NCBI GenBank assembly: GCA_003151275.1
Contig: PLXC01000171.1
Coordinates: 83,607 to 147,606 of the forward strand
Source of the DNA: Candidatus Melainabacteria bacterium
Lineage (GTDB): Bacteria; Cyanobacteriota; Vampirovibrionia; Obscuribacterales; Obscuribacteraceae
Direction: 5' to 3'
DNA length: 64,000 nucleotides
Shown one piece after another: positions 26,404-35,129 of the stretch (position 1 is the first letter of the stretch; every line of letters starts with the position of its first letter). A model generated the notes under the pieces. That model did not search any database. It was not told the DNA's origin and saw only the letters and a list, made by a program, of their open reading frames with translations. A program made the position numbers and the translations under genes.

Positions 26404-26809
26404 GTTGCCCGCGCTTTTGGTCCTCAAAACTAAACTAGGTGTGGTGGAGTGGTTACTTCTTCTGAGCTCTAAAGGAAATGATATTGATAACTAAAATCTA
26501 TGATCTGGCGCGTAGAAATAGCGAAACAACATTTGTAAACGTAAGCCTGAGCAGCACCTTCCTGAGAATGAAGCTTGTCGTGAGGCGTAAGTTAGCGCTA
26601 GTTATGCCACTATATGCAGTGCAATGCAAAAGTAGATGAATCGAACATTTTCGATGCATCTACTGGCGAAGTTTTGCTGTCAGGTGCTGTAAAAAATCAA
26701 GCACTATGCGTTGTCTTAAGCATCACACTAAAGAGTCCACACTACCAAGTTGTTACCACCACACCCCACACCCGCTTGTGTGCGCTGTCTGTCGGACTTT
26801 TAGAATGAG
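26404..26809. other. divergent intergenic region
   Basis: No gene is evident; one plus frame at 26614 lacks a ribosome site and protein-like pattern. It should hold the promoter of the minus-strand cluster. Confidence 0.45.
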
Positions 26810-27055
26810 GTGATTGAGACTCCTTTCGGTATGTTGTCCCGGGAGGCGCAGCTCTTGCTAGCTGGCGCCGCCGGCATTGGCTTGCTTGCTTTGGAGCCAC
26901 TTGGTATGGCTGGCAGTTCAGGTGGTTTGCAAAGGCTTGGTCTGCAAGTAACTTGCGCTCTTGTCACTGGTATGCTTGACGGTAAGCAAGTTGGTATGCA
27001 TCAAGTCATGGTCACCGTTGACCTGAACTATACTATTCATCCAAAGGATTGGTAA
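26810..27055 (+). CDS. possible small protein, 81 residues
   Basis: GTG 26810 start, with no clear ribosome site. The N-terminal third is hydrophobic (EAQLLLAGAAGIGLLALEPL), and the end is polar (VMVTVDLNYTIHPKDW). It lies 41 bp before the MocR-like gene on the same strand. No family was recognised; it may be a fragment. Confidence 0.35.
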   Translation: MIETPFGMLSREAQLLLAGAAGIGLLALEPLGMAGSSGGLQRLGLQVTCALVTGMLDGKQVGMHQVMVTVDLNYTIHPKDW

Positions 27056-27096
27056 ATTGATCGACAGAAATAGCTCTCTCTGGTAGTCGGTGCAGG

Positions 27097-28554
27097 TTGA
27101 ATATTGTTTTTAATGCCAAAGAAAATCCAGAAAAACCGCTCTATAAGCGAATAGTGGAATGTCTAATTGACGCCATCGAGACTGGGCGTCTGCCTTATGG
27201 CGCGGTCCTACCTTCCAGTCGCGATTTGGCGGACTCTTTTAGTGTGTCTAGAGATACGATCGTTAAATGCTACAGAGAACTACAGCGTCTGTCGTATGTT
27301 GCCACCAATGCCACCAAAGGCACTTATGTGATCGCGAGAACAACCACATCTGCCAATCTCGGCAGTGCGATTCAACCAGGCTTCTTCGATCAAAAAAGAT
27401 TATCCACCTATGGTCAGAACCTGGCACGTATATGTGAAAGCGAGACCTATACTGCCGATTTTGCAGATTTTGCCGCTTTCAATTATGGAGCTGTTCCCAA
27501 AAGTGCTTTACCAATGAAGCGATGGCGCGAAATTATGCAGCAACAATGTGTGCCGGAAACGCTTCGCAATCTTCAGTATGAGCCAGATATTCTCGGTCGG
27601 GTGGAGTTGCGCCAAGCGCTGACTGGCTATCTTGATCGCCGCAAAGGGCTGAAATGCACGGTCGGTGAGTTGGCAATTTTTTCAATATCGTTGGCTGCCA
27701 CAAATCTTGTATGCAGGCTGTTATTAGACCCTGGTGATACTGTCGCAATTGAAGAACCTGGCTATGCTGGCATTAAGAAATTGGCCGCCACGCAAGGCTT
27801 GAAACTCTATCCTGTTGAAGTCGATTCGGAAGGACTGGTGGTCGAAGCTCTCAAGCAATCAAAGCAACGCATAAAGCTGGTTTATGTCACGCCTAATCAT
27901 CATGAGCCTCTGGGCGTAACAATGTCATTGAGTCGGCGTAAAGAACTATTGGCTTGGGCACAAGCTGAAGGAGCATGGATCATTGAAGACGATTACGATG
28001 GCAATTTTCATTACGCAGGCATGCAGCCAACCTCGCTTCGAGGACTAGAAAGCAGCGAAAATGTGATTTATCTCTATACATTTTGGCAAATTTTGTATCC
28101 GCTCACTTCTATCAGCTTCTGTGTTATTCCGGAAAAATTGGCTCCCCTGTTTGCTGCGGCCAAAGTGCAGACCGAAGGACTTTCAGAAGCAATTGTGCAA
28201 TTGACGCTGGCTCAGATTATTGATGAAGGATATTTAGAAAGGCATTGTCGGAAAATCCAGAAAGCCTTCAATGTTCGCCGCATAGCCCTGACTCAGTTTC
28301 TCAAACGCAGTCTGGGCCAGGATATTATCATTCGCGATCAATGTGCCGGCAATCATCTGATTGCTTATTTGCACAAATGGCCCGAGCGAGAAGTATTAGC
28401 TGCTGCTGCGGCAGCTAAATTGCCCTTGATTTCGACCCGATCGTTCTATCTTCAATCAGCTAGCCAAGGCGAGTTCGTGATCAATTTTGCCTGCCTGCAT
28501 GACGACCAGATAAAAGCGATTGTTTCTTCTTTCGTCGATCGATTAAGAGGCTAG
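27097..28554 (+). CDS. MocR/GntR-type regulator lacking the PLP lysine
   Basis: The protein has 485 residues from TTG 27097, the only usable start. Residues 10-75 are a GntR winged helix (GAVLPSSRDLADSFSVSRDT, YVATNATKGTYVI). The rest is a type-I aminotransferase fold: GRVELRQALTGYLDRRKG, VAIEEPGYAGIKKLAATQG, VTPNHHEPLGVTMSLSRRKE and WIIEDDYDGNFHYAG. At the cofactor site, where MocR proteins read GTFSK-L-P, this one has YTFWQILYPLTSI, so the Schiff-base Lys is replaced by Gln. PLP binding as an internal aldimine is therefore not expected. It is probably a transcription regulator with altered or lost effector response. A remnant of a relative is at 17740-18237. Confidence 0.85.
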   Translation: MNIVFNAKENPEKPLYKRIVECLIDAIETGRLPYGAVLPSSRDLADSFSVSRDTIVKCYRELQRLSYVATNATKGTYVIARTTTSANLGSAIQPGFFDQKRLSTYGQNLARICESETYTADFADFAAFNYGAVPKSALPMKRWREIMQQQCVPETLRNLQYEPDILGRVELRQALTGYLDRRKGLKCTVGELAIFSISLAATNLVCRLLLDPGDTVAIEEPGYAGIKKLAATQGLKLYPVEVDSEGLVVEALKQSKQRIKLVYVTPNHHEPLGVTMSLSRRKELLAWAQAEGAWIIEDDYDGNFHYAGMQPTSLRGLESSENVIYLYTFWQILYPLTSISFCVIPEKLAPLFAAAKVQTEGLSEAIVQLTLAQIIDEGYLERHCRKIQKAFNVRRIALTQFLKRSLGQDIIIRDQCAGNHLIAYLHKWPEREVLAAAAAAKLPLISTRSFYLQSASQGEFVINFACLHDDQIKAIVSSFVDRLRG

Positions 28555-28577
28555 CGCTGATCTGATTGGATTAATAG

Positions 28578-29612
28578 CTACGAAATCAGTCGCAGTAAGT
28601 TTAGGATGCCGGCCTTGGCTTTGCTGTGGTGGGCCGATACATTTGTGGCGTTGTTAATCGAGTCGAGGTTGTCGACGTAGTACTGATAAGCGCTGCACAG
28701 GATCTCAGTGTTTGTCTTGGTCGGTCGCCACTCAATGTCAGATTTGATTTTCGCTGTGTCAAAGACGAAGTTCGCTGCCAGCATTCGATAGTGATACGGA
28801 CCCAGGGGCGACAACCCTAGTGAATTCAAAATTTTCAATGCCATCACAGTCGGTGCTTCGGGAATGGAGAGGATGCGCGGCTTTTTGCCTGCGTATTCCA
28901 TTAGCGATCCGTACAACTGCCGCATCGAAGGTACGTTTTCGGAGCCGATGTGATAAAGTCCAGACTTGCTCGATTGCGCTGCCAGCAGGCATGCATCGGC
29001 TAAATCTTCGGCGGCTATGAAGGCATAACGGTTGCTGCCGTCGCCGACAACGTAAAGCCTGCGACCTTCTCTGACAAAATCGAAAAGGATGGTTAAAAGC
29101 CCCAACCGTCCTGCGGCAATGATCGTGGGACAGCGGATAATGACCGAGCTTATGTCGGCGTACGATTGGATGATTTCTTCGCTTGCCAGCTTCGATTTGC
29201 CATAAATTTCGATCGGTTCAGTCGGAGTTTGTTCATCGACTGGTTGCGAAAAGCCTGTGCTGAACACGCAATTAGTGGAAGTGAAAACAACTTTCGGGAT
29301 CGAAAGCTGTCGAGCGCACTCCATCACGTTCCTTGTTCCATCAACGTTTGCTGCCCACAGGTGGTCTGGATTTGCTGTCACATGCGCAAGCAACGCAGCA
29401 ATGTGAAAAATCGCATCCACCTTGCCAAACGCGCTGATTGATTTTTTCAATGCCTCAAAGTTGGTCAAGTCGAGTTGGTCGTTTTTGTAGCGTTTCGCTG
29501 AATCTGTGTCCCCAAGCAAATCAACGCTGAGCACGTCGTGACCTCTGTCCACAAGGTGGTCGCACATGATGGAACCGAAGAAGCCCATCCCGCCTGTCAC
29601 TACGAATCGCAT
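28578..29612 (-). CDS. NAD-dependent epimerase/dehydratase (extended SDR)
   Basis: The protein has 344 residues. The Rossmann motif VTGGMGFFGSIMCDHLV opens it; DAIFHIAALLAHV, the catalytic Ser/Thr region VVFTSTNCVFS and the YGKSK active-site pair (Tyr, Lys) follow in order, as in UDP-sugar epimerases. It acts on nucleotide sugars or similar substrates in the cytoplasm; the exact reaction is not clear. Its ATG overlaps the TAA stop of the upstream membrane-protein gene by one base (TAATG), so the two are translationally coupled. Glycan assembly is the natural common theme. Confidence 0.87.
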   Translation of the reverse strand: MRFVVTGGMGFFGSIMCDHLVDRGHDVLSVDLLGDTDSAKRYKNDQLDLTNFEALKKSISAFGKVDAIFHIAALLAHVTANPDHLWAANVDGTRNVMECARQLSIPKVVFTSTNCVFSTGFSQPVDEQTPTEPIEIYGKSKLASEEIIQSYADISSVIIRCPTIIAAGRLGLLTILFDFVREGRRLYVVGDGSNRYAFIAAEDLADACLLAAQSSKSGLYHIGSENVPSMRQLYGSLMEYAGKKPRILSIPEAPTVMALKILNSLGLSPLGPYHYRMLAANFVFDTAKIKSDIEWRPTKTNTEILCSAYQYYVDNLDSINNATNVSAHHSKAKAGILNLLRLIS

Positions 29613-31123
29613 TATTTGTCCTGCTTTTGACTTTTACGCGCCACGATTGCGCTGTTCGAATCCTGATAAAGTACCATCCAGCCTGGGTCTTTAGATAACG
29701 CTTTGATTAAAGGCAATTGCGGATTTAGAAAAACCCAGTCAATCGAATACTTTTCCAAGAGCGCACGCGATCCTTGCTGATTCTCGGCCATTATCCAGTA
29801 GTCTTGCAAAAGAGCGTTCCCGTAGAGATTGTATCGAGAATCAATGAAAACTGGCGGTGCCTTTTCAAGTTGCCACATGAGAACGTTGCCAAAATGTGGA
29901 TCGTTCAGCATGCGCCCAGGTGGTCGATTTTTGCCGATGAATTCAATTGCTTGAAGGGGCGGATGAAAAGCTGCGCTGCCCTGCGGAATCTCCGGGGTGA
30001 TCATAGTGGTCATCATGTAAGCCCCTAATCCCGCACTAGCTAATGAAGTGGCAATCCAGCCGAGATGCATGGGTTGAATGAGTTGATCGATTTTTTCGTC
30101 AATACTAGTCGGCGCTGACTTTGACAGACCGAGTATGCGAGCCATTCCGGCGCAGGCGAACAAATCTGAAATGGGAATTGTTCTAATCGTCTTGATACCG
30201 CCAATAATACCAATGGGCAATAGTAGTTTAAAAAAGAGCTCGCCTGACCTAGTTGGTTTGCTTAGTGCTTTGCGGATAATTACGACAGTTGAGACGAGAA
30301 TCAACACAAAGAACGGATACATGTCGACTGACGTCAAGCTCGACATATTTATCGGCTGCATCTCGTTATTTGTGTTGTTAAACGGCCCGAATATGTTCGG
30401 AAGATATTGCCACAACGTGAAACCATAAGGCGTGATTAGGGTTGCCGGAATGCAGAGCGCGAGCGCAACCGGAACCGTCCAATCCGTTTTTTTGTCGGTT
30501 AGTCGGAAAATCTTTTCTAAGAATAAACAGCCTGCATAGAACGCCAGAATCAAGAGACCGACGATAAATAAAGTGTGCAAATTTGCCCATAACACCATCA
30601 TTGCGACCAGGAAGATAACGCTTGGCCAATGCAAGGTTCGGTTCGCGTCACTCAGCCGCATCAAAATTTCCAAGTATATAGCGGCAAATAAATAGGAAAA
30701 AATTTCCGGGCGCACAGCCAGATGACAGAACGATGTTAACGTTGCCAATGTCGTCAGCAGCAGGGCCCTGAGCCCGCCTACACCACTTAAGCGATAGAGG
30801 CGGTAAGGCATAATGGCAAACGTTAGAGTCAGTACGATTGCATCGAACACGAGCAATCCTGTTGCGGAAGTCCACTTCCACAGCAAGAAAAAAATCACCT
30901 CAGTCAACCACTTTTCAATTACGTATGGCTGGTCGTGATAAATGGTCGAATATGAGAAGGGGTCAGTGCTGGGCAGGTGACCGTTTTCGACGATCCATCT
31001 GCCGCTGGCAAGCAGAAAGCAAATGTCAGGCTCCCTTAGAACGATCCCGCTGATGCAGGCGCCATAAAAAAGGAGAAAGAGCACAAAAGACGCGACTGCT
31101 AAGGCTGGGATTAACTTGGACAT
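29612..31123 (-). CDS. multi-pass GT-C-like membrane protein
   Basis: About 503 residues from ATG 31123; GTG 31177 would add 18 residues, and neither has a ribosome site. Ten or so hydrophobic helices. Early loop EPDICFLLASGRWIVENGHL then PSTDPFSYSTIYH, and a C-terminal exterior part with GRMLNDPHFGNVLMW, VFIDSRYNLYGN and YSIDWVFLNPQLPLIK. This order matches a family of GT-C-fold-like membrane proteins (lipid-sugar-dependent transferases). A donor or acceptor cannot be named. It is coupled to the epimerase gene and sits just after DUF3343. Confidence 0.75.
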   Translation of the reverse strand: MSKLIPALAVASFVLFLLFYGACISGIVLREPDICFLLASGRWIVENGHLPSTDPFSYSTIYHDQPYVIEKWLTEVIFFLLWKWTSATGLLVFDAIVLTLTFAIMPYRLYRLSGVGGLRALLLTTLATLTSFCHLAVRPEIFSYLFAAIYLEILMRLSDANRTLHWPSVIFLVAMMVLWANLHTLFIVGLLILAFYAGCLFLEKIFRLTDKKTDWTVPVALALCIPATLITPYGFTLWQYLPNIFGPFNNTNNEMQPINMSSLTSVDMYPFFVLILVSTVVIIRKALSKPTRSGELFFKLLLPIGIIGGIKTIRTIPISDLFACAGMARILGLSKSAPTSIDEKIDQLIQPMHLGWIATSLASAGLGAYMMTTMITPEIPQGSAAFHPPLQAIEFIGKNRPPGRMLNDPHFGNVLMWQLEKAPPVFIDSRYNLYGNALLQDYWIMAENQQGSRALLEKYSIDWVFLNPQLPLIKALSKDPGWMVLYQDSNSAIVARKSQKQDK

Positions 31124-31183
31124 CTTCAATTCGATGCGAACGCAGCACCAGTATGGCATATGCCGCAGCATGCACACGACCGC

Positions 31184-31423
31184 TTAATCGACGATAAATA
31201 GGCCGGTTGGTTGGATCGATTTGGACTGCAGATAATCTATGATCGATTGCTTTTGACCTTCTTCAAGAATTTCGATTGACATACCGCAAACCGAGGTAGA
31301 AAGTCCTGGGGGGGTTGGTGTGGGACGAATCTTGAAAACAGCTGACTCGGCTGTTCTCAGTGCTTTCTCAGCAGTCAAGACTTGGTGCAGTGTGGAGAAC
31401 GTGACAATTATTCGCGGTTGCAT
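31184..31423 (-). CDS. DUF3343-family protein
   Basis: The protein has 79 residues. It shows the family pattern: IIVTFSTLHQVLTAEKALR, then KIRPTPTPPGLSTSVCGMSI with the conserved Cys-Gly pair, then a C-terminal helix. DUF3343 proteins (putative selenium or sulfur carriers) are often found with TIGR01977-type cysteine desulfurases; one such gene is 3.7 kb away at 35130. The GGAGGG site lies 13 bases before the ATG, which is long. The next gene starts within 60 bp, so it likely leads this operon. Confidence 0.8.
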   Translation of the reverse strand: MQPRIIVTFSTLHQVLTAEKALRTAESAVFKIRPTPTPPGLSTSVCGMSIEILEEGQKQSIIDYLQSKSIQPTGLFIVD

Positions 31424-31573
31424 TTTTATCAGTAATCCCTCCTAAAAATAAGTGCCCACACGTTGCAAAGTAAGAAACAGGTAAAAAAGTGGAGAAATCA
31501 TGGCACTCCACCCTGAAACGGTCTTCCCAGCCTAATTTCCCGTGTTATACTGCGATCAGAAAGTGAGGGGCTT

Positions 31574-31795
31574 ATGCAGTACTATCTTTGTCCACGTTGT
31601 CAATTTAGAATAGCCGCAAATAAGCATGTGTGTACCACGTGTGGTTTTAATATGTCCTCGCTCAAGAATACGTCAGCAGCTGTCGAAGAGCCGACTTCAC
31701 CCGTCAAAATGCCGAAAACTGCGTTTTGGTCGAAGTATCTAGGCATTCAACCAGCTAATAAAGAGCCAGCCCAAGAGAAGCCTGCTTTAGGTTAA
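31574..31795 (+). CDS. small zinc-ribbon protein
   Basis: The protein has 73 residues, ATG 31574 behind GAGGGG. A four-Cys zinc ribbon opens it (LCPRCQFRI, then HVCTTCGFNM), followed by a Pro/Ser-rich tail (VEEPTSPVKMPKTAFWSKYL). Such small ribbons bind nucleic acid or proteins. It is divergent from the DUF3343 gene with a 150-bp shared upstream region. Function unknown. Confidence 0.75.
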   Translation: MQYYLCPRCQFRIAANKHVCTTCGFNMSSLKNTSAAVEEPTSPVKMPKTAFWSKYLGIQPANKEPAQEKPALG

Positions 31796-31825
31796 TTGGC
31801 ATCTGGTTTTCGACTCTTGAGTGTA

Positions 31826-31942
31826 ATGCAGTTTGACGAGTTAACGGCAATTATTTTGGCTGTCGGCACGAGCGCAGCACTGAATGTAGTACCGCTGTCT
31901 ACAACTCATTGTTCGCAAGCGCAACCAGGGCACGCTTTCTAG
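31826..31942 (+). CDS. possible 38-residue peptide
   Basis: ATG 31826 to TAG 31942 encodes MQFDELTAIILAVGTSAALN and a polar Cys-containing end, resembling an anchor or signal. It has no ribosome site. It could be chance or a relic N-terminus. Confidence 0.22.
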   Translation: MQFDELTAIILAVGTSAALNVVPLSTTHCSQAQPGHAF

Positions 31943-32017
31943 TCGATCTGTCTCTTCAAAATTGCTTTTTGCAACTGATCAAATTTCTCCAGACTGCGCG
32001 CGACTTTGGCTAGCTTC

Positions 32018-34252
32018 TTAAATATTTTTGCCGCCGTATATCTGTTCGTAGGTCCAATAAGATCCAAATACTTTGCGCACGTAATCACGCGTTTCGCGGA
32101 ACGGAATATTTTCCACAAAAATATCAAAGTCGGAATTTCCGGCCAGCTTATGTTGCTGGAACCATGACTGCACGGCGTTTGGGCCACCATTGTAACTGGC
32201 AACCGCGAGCAAGGCGTTTCCGTCAAATCTTCTAAGTGTGTAGGCCAAATAGTTCGTGCCTAGCTTGATGTTGATCTCTGGTTTAAGCACTTCTTGTGTA
32301 CCAGATAACGGGACGGATAGCCGTTTGGCAACACCGTATGCGGTGCCAGGCATTAGCTGCATTAGTCCCAGCGCTTTCGAGCGACTCAACGCGTCCGGGT
32401 TATATCGCGATTCTTCTCTGATTAGGGCGTGCACCAGGAGCGGATCAACGCCGTTCGTTTTCGCGTCTGAAGATATCTGATCGGCATACTCGAGTGGATA
32501 TGCCATTTCCCAGCGTTCGCTGAGCTTTGGATTACCTGTGAGATCATGGTTGGCTGCATTGATTGCTTGCAGAGGCTTATTCATGCCGGCAAGCAGACTC
32601 GCTTTAAATTCCGGACCCGGATTATCAGGCAGCAACTCCTGCGCTTCATCATACTGATGCAACTTGATCAGCTCGGTGACGGTGGCGCCATATCGCTTTT
32701 CCATATGCTCGTAAGCGACAATCTCATGGGGCGCAGGCCAGTGCCACTTCAAGTTCGGCGGCACTCTCGAGGGTTTGGTTGACCAGCCAGGGTCGTTGGC
32801 GGCGTTAGCCACTGCATTTGGTGCGGTGGCTGTCAGCTTTCGTAACCTGGCTCTGGCACGATGTCCATAATAGTAAGAAGGAAAGTGGGTGGCTGAAAAT
32901 TGGTAGGCAAGTTTCGCTTCTTCTGGATGTTTGAGCTGCTCTTGCAGCTTGCCGCTCCAGAAGCCAAGGCGAGCTGCAGCTTTACTGGTAGGATATTTCG
33001 CCAACCCTTCCTTGGCCCACGCTAAAGCGGCTGTGGCTTTCGCCGCATCAGTCTTCGACTGTTTAGCTTGATCCCAAAATATCCACCAGATACACTCCGG
33101 TGAATACTCGGATGTTGGATATTTTGCAAGGATTTTTCTATATAAAGGAATGCCTTCCGCAGGAGTTGAGCGAATTGCTATATTCCACAGCGGATCATCA
33201 TCTTTTGCCGGATGGGCGTTGAGAATGTCGTGCCAAAAAGCTTTTGCATCGTTGCGACTAAGTGGATTGCAAATCAAGGCGGCCGTGGCCTCGTACGACA
33301 CCGCTGGCTGGGCACCTATCGCTTGAATCAGAGTATGCTGTGCGACCTCGTTTTTGCCTGTGCGCGCGTAACAAATAGCGCGTTTAATGGCATGACTGTT
33401 GGCTTTCACGTGCGACCATTCACTTAGCGCGTCGCTGTATCTTCCGTTGCTGAAATAAACTTGGCCAAACACGTCGTGATCTGCTTCGCTAAGTTGGAGT
33501 GAATCTGCTTTCGCAAACTCGTTTAATTTGGACATTGCGTCATTGGCAAAGCGTCCATCAGGTGCGCTTTTTAGGTATTGCCGAAAAAAGGCAATCGCTT
33601 TTGCCGTGGACTCAGGCGACGATGGCACCTGTGCCAACTCGATTTGGCCCAAGTAATACGCGGCTGCTTTTGCAAATTCAGTGTCGGGATAGCGTTTGCG
33701 CAATTCGAGGAAAAGCAGTTGTGCTTTGTCTGTCTCCTGAGTACGCATTTCCGATTGGGCGATTTGATATTGATAACGAGCTTTGTTTTCTGGAATTGTG
33801 CTCTTGCGCTGCAGATATTCGAGCGCCGTTCGCGCTCTTTCCTCATCGCCGATAATCGTCGCTAACTCGGCAATATGCACGGCCGATCGTTCCGCCAAGG
33901 CAGGCAGCTGTGAGGCTTCGTCGAACAATCGTATGGCATCGGTTAACCGCTCTGAGCCGTTTGTCTTTGGATCTGCAGATTTGTTGTCAAACGGTGTGCT
34001 CTGCTGCACAATCCTGGCAAGCACATATGAAGCACCCGCCTTCTGCTGATCGCTCAGACCTTCGCCGTGCAGATATTCTCGCAGCGAGGCTGCTAACTGA
34101 GGTCCGGTGCCACTTTCCTCGTCTAGCAGACTGGCTAGCGATTTGGTTCTACTCTGCGCGGAATTTTCCAGCGAGATTCCACCCGAGCAAGATTGCAAGA
34201 GAAGAGTGCTGAGCAGCATCGTGGTGGCAAACTGCGAAAAACGCAAAGACAT
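32018..34252 (-). CDS. Slt70-like lytic transglycosylase lipoprotein with helical repeats
   Basis: The protein has 744 residues. The lipoprotein signal ends in the lipobox LLLQSC. A long alpha-solenoid with TPR-like units follows (RYQYQIAQSEMRTQETDKAQ, EFAKAAAYYLGQIELAQ, and others). The C-terminal SLT domain (about 590-744) has the catalytic Glu in HALIREESRYNPDALS, then GLMQLMPGTAYGVAKRL, VASYNGGPNAVQSW and PFRETRDYVRKVFGSYW. It cuts peptidoglycan with 1,6-anhydro-MurNAc formation in the periplasm. ATG 34252 has AGAGG upstream. Architecture and length resemble Slt70, with lipid anchoring as the difference. Confidence 0.93.
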   Translation of the reverse strand: MSLRFSQFATTMLLSTLLLQSCSGGISLENSAQSRTKSLASLLDEESGTGPQLAASLREYLHGEGLSDQQKAGASYVLARIVQQSTPFDNKSADPKTNGSERLTDAIRLFDEASQLPALAERSAVHIAELATIIGDEERARTALEYLQRKSTIPENKARYQYQIAQSEMRTQETDKAQLLFLELRKRYPDTEFAKAAAYYLGQIELAQVPSSPESTAKAIAFFRQYLKSAPDGRFANDAMSKLNEFAKADSLQLSEADHDVFGQVYFSNGRYSDALSEWSHVKANSHAIKRAICYARTGKNEVAQHTLIQAIGAQPAVSYEATAALICNPLSRNDAKAFWHDILNAHPAKDDDPLWNIAIRSTPAEGIPLYRKILAKYPTSEYSPECIWWIFWDQAKQSKTDAAKATAALAWAKEGLAKYPTSKAAARLGFWSGKLQEQLKHPEEAKLAYQFSATHFPSYYYGHRARARLRKLTATAPNAVANAANDPGWSTKPSRVPPNLKWHWPAPHEIVAYEHMEKRYGATVTELIKLHQYDEAQELLPDNPGPEFKASLLAGMNKPLQAINAANHDLTGNPKLSERWEMAYPLEYADQISSDAKTNGVDPLLVHALIREESRYNPDALSRSKALGLMQLMPGTAYGVAKRLSVPLSGTQEVLKPEINIKLGTNYLAYTLRRFDGNALLAVASYNGGPNAVQSWFQQHKLAGNSDFDIFVENIPFRETRDYVRKVFGSYWTYEQIYGGKNI

Positions 34253-34434
34253 TCAGCCTCTCTTGCAATGGCAGAGTTAGGTGCGTGCTTTGGAATGCTA
34301 GCACGCCTGGACTAACGACTGGGGTGGATGTCTGGATGTGCCTAATTCTGTTTTGTGATCTGGGAAATCTTTATACTTCTGAACGCGCCCGAAACCTTTA
34401 CAATGCCACCGCTCCTGGTGCCATTGGTAATCGA

Positions 34435-35112
34435 TTAGGATTTTGGCATTTCGAATTTGTAGCCAACGCCGTGCACGTTTTGAATTATCGAAGCACCGTC
34501 TCCGTCTATTTTCGCTCTCAGTTTCTTGACCAAGGTGCGCACGCTTTGCGGCGTTCGCTCGGAATCTACCGGCCAGACTCGCTCCAGCAAAACTTCGTTG
34601 CTAAAGATCTGTCCCTTGTTGCGGATCAGAAACTCCAGCACTGCAAATTCCAAACGCGCCAGCGGAATTTCAACGCCGTCGCGGCTGACTTTATGGTGCG
34701 CGAGATCGATGACGAGGCTACCAATTGTCAAATCGTTACAAGCTATTTGGCTTGGTCGTCTCAGCAATGCTCCTATGCGCGCAGACAGTTCTTTCAAGTG
34801 AAACGGTTTGGTTAAATAGTCATCTGCACCAGACTGAAAACCGCGCTCTTTGTCAACTATCAAGCTTTTGCCGGTCAGCATCAAAACGGGAGTGTGTAGG
34901 CCTTTGGAGCGAAGTTCTTGCAGGATCTCCAAGCCTGAGATCTTGGGTAAATCCCAGTCCAAAATGATCATGTCATACTGCGCTATCCTCAGGATATCGA
35001 GCCCCTGCTGACCATCATACGCAACATCGATTATGTGGTTTTCGAAACTGACGCCATCTTTGATCAATAGGGCCAGATTTTTGTCGTCTTCAACTAGTAA
35101 TATCTTGGCCAT
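34435..35112 (-). CDS. OmpR/PhoB-family response regulator
   Basis: The protein has 225 residues. The receiver domain shows VEDDKN (acidic pocket), MIILDWDLPKISGLE (phospho-acceptor Asp), VLMLTGKS and ADDYLTKPF (Thr/Lys switch). A winged helix follows: LEFAVLEFLIRNKGQIFSNE, then RTPQSVRTLVKKLRAKIDG, and VHGVGYKFE. It binds DNA when phosphorylated. No kinase is adjacent. Its start is only 17 bp from the divergent cysteine desulfurase gene. The product is similar to the regulator at 52873. Confidence 0.92.
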   Translation of the reverse strand: MAKILLVEDDKNLALLIKDGVSFENHIIDVAYDGQQGLDILRIAQYDMIILDWDLPKISGLEILQELRSKGLHTPVLMLTGKSLIVDKERGFQSGADDYLTKPFHLKELSARIGALLRRPSQIACNDLTIGSLVIDLAHHKVSRDGVEIPLARLEFAVLEFLIRNKGQIFSNEVLLERVWPVDSERTPQSVRTLVKKLRAKIDGDGASIIQNVHGVGYKFEMPKS

Positions 35113-35129
35113 TAGCAGACAATCCTAGC

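Noticed and set aside
26614..26808. 64-codon plus frame upstream of the MocR gene
   Set aside because: No ribosome site; sequence looks random.
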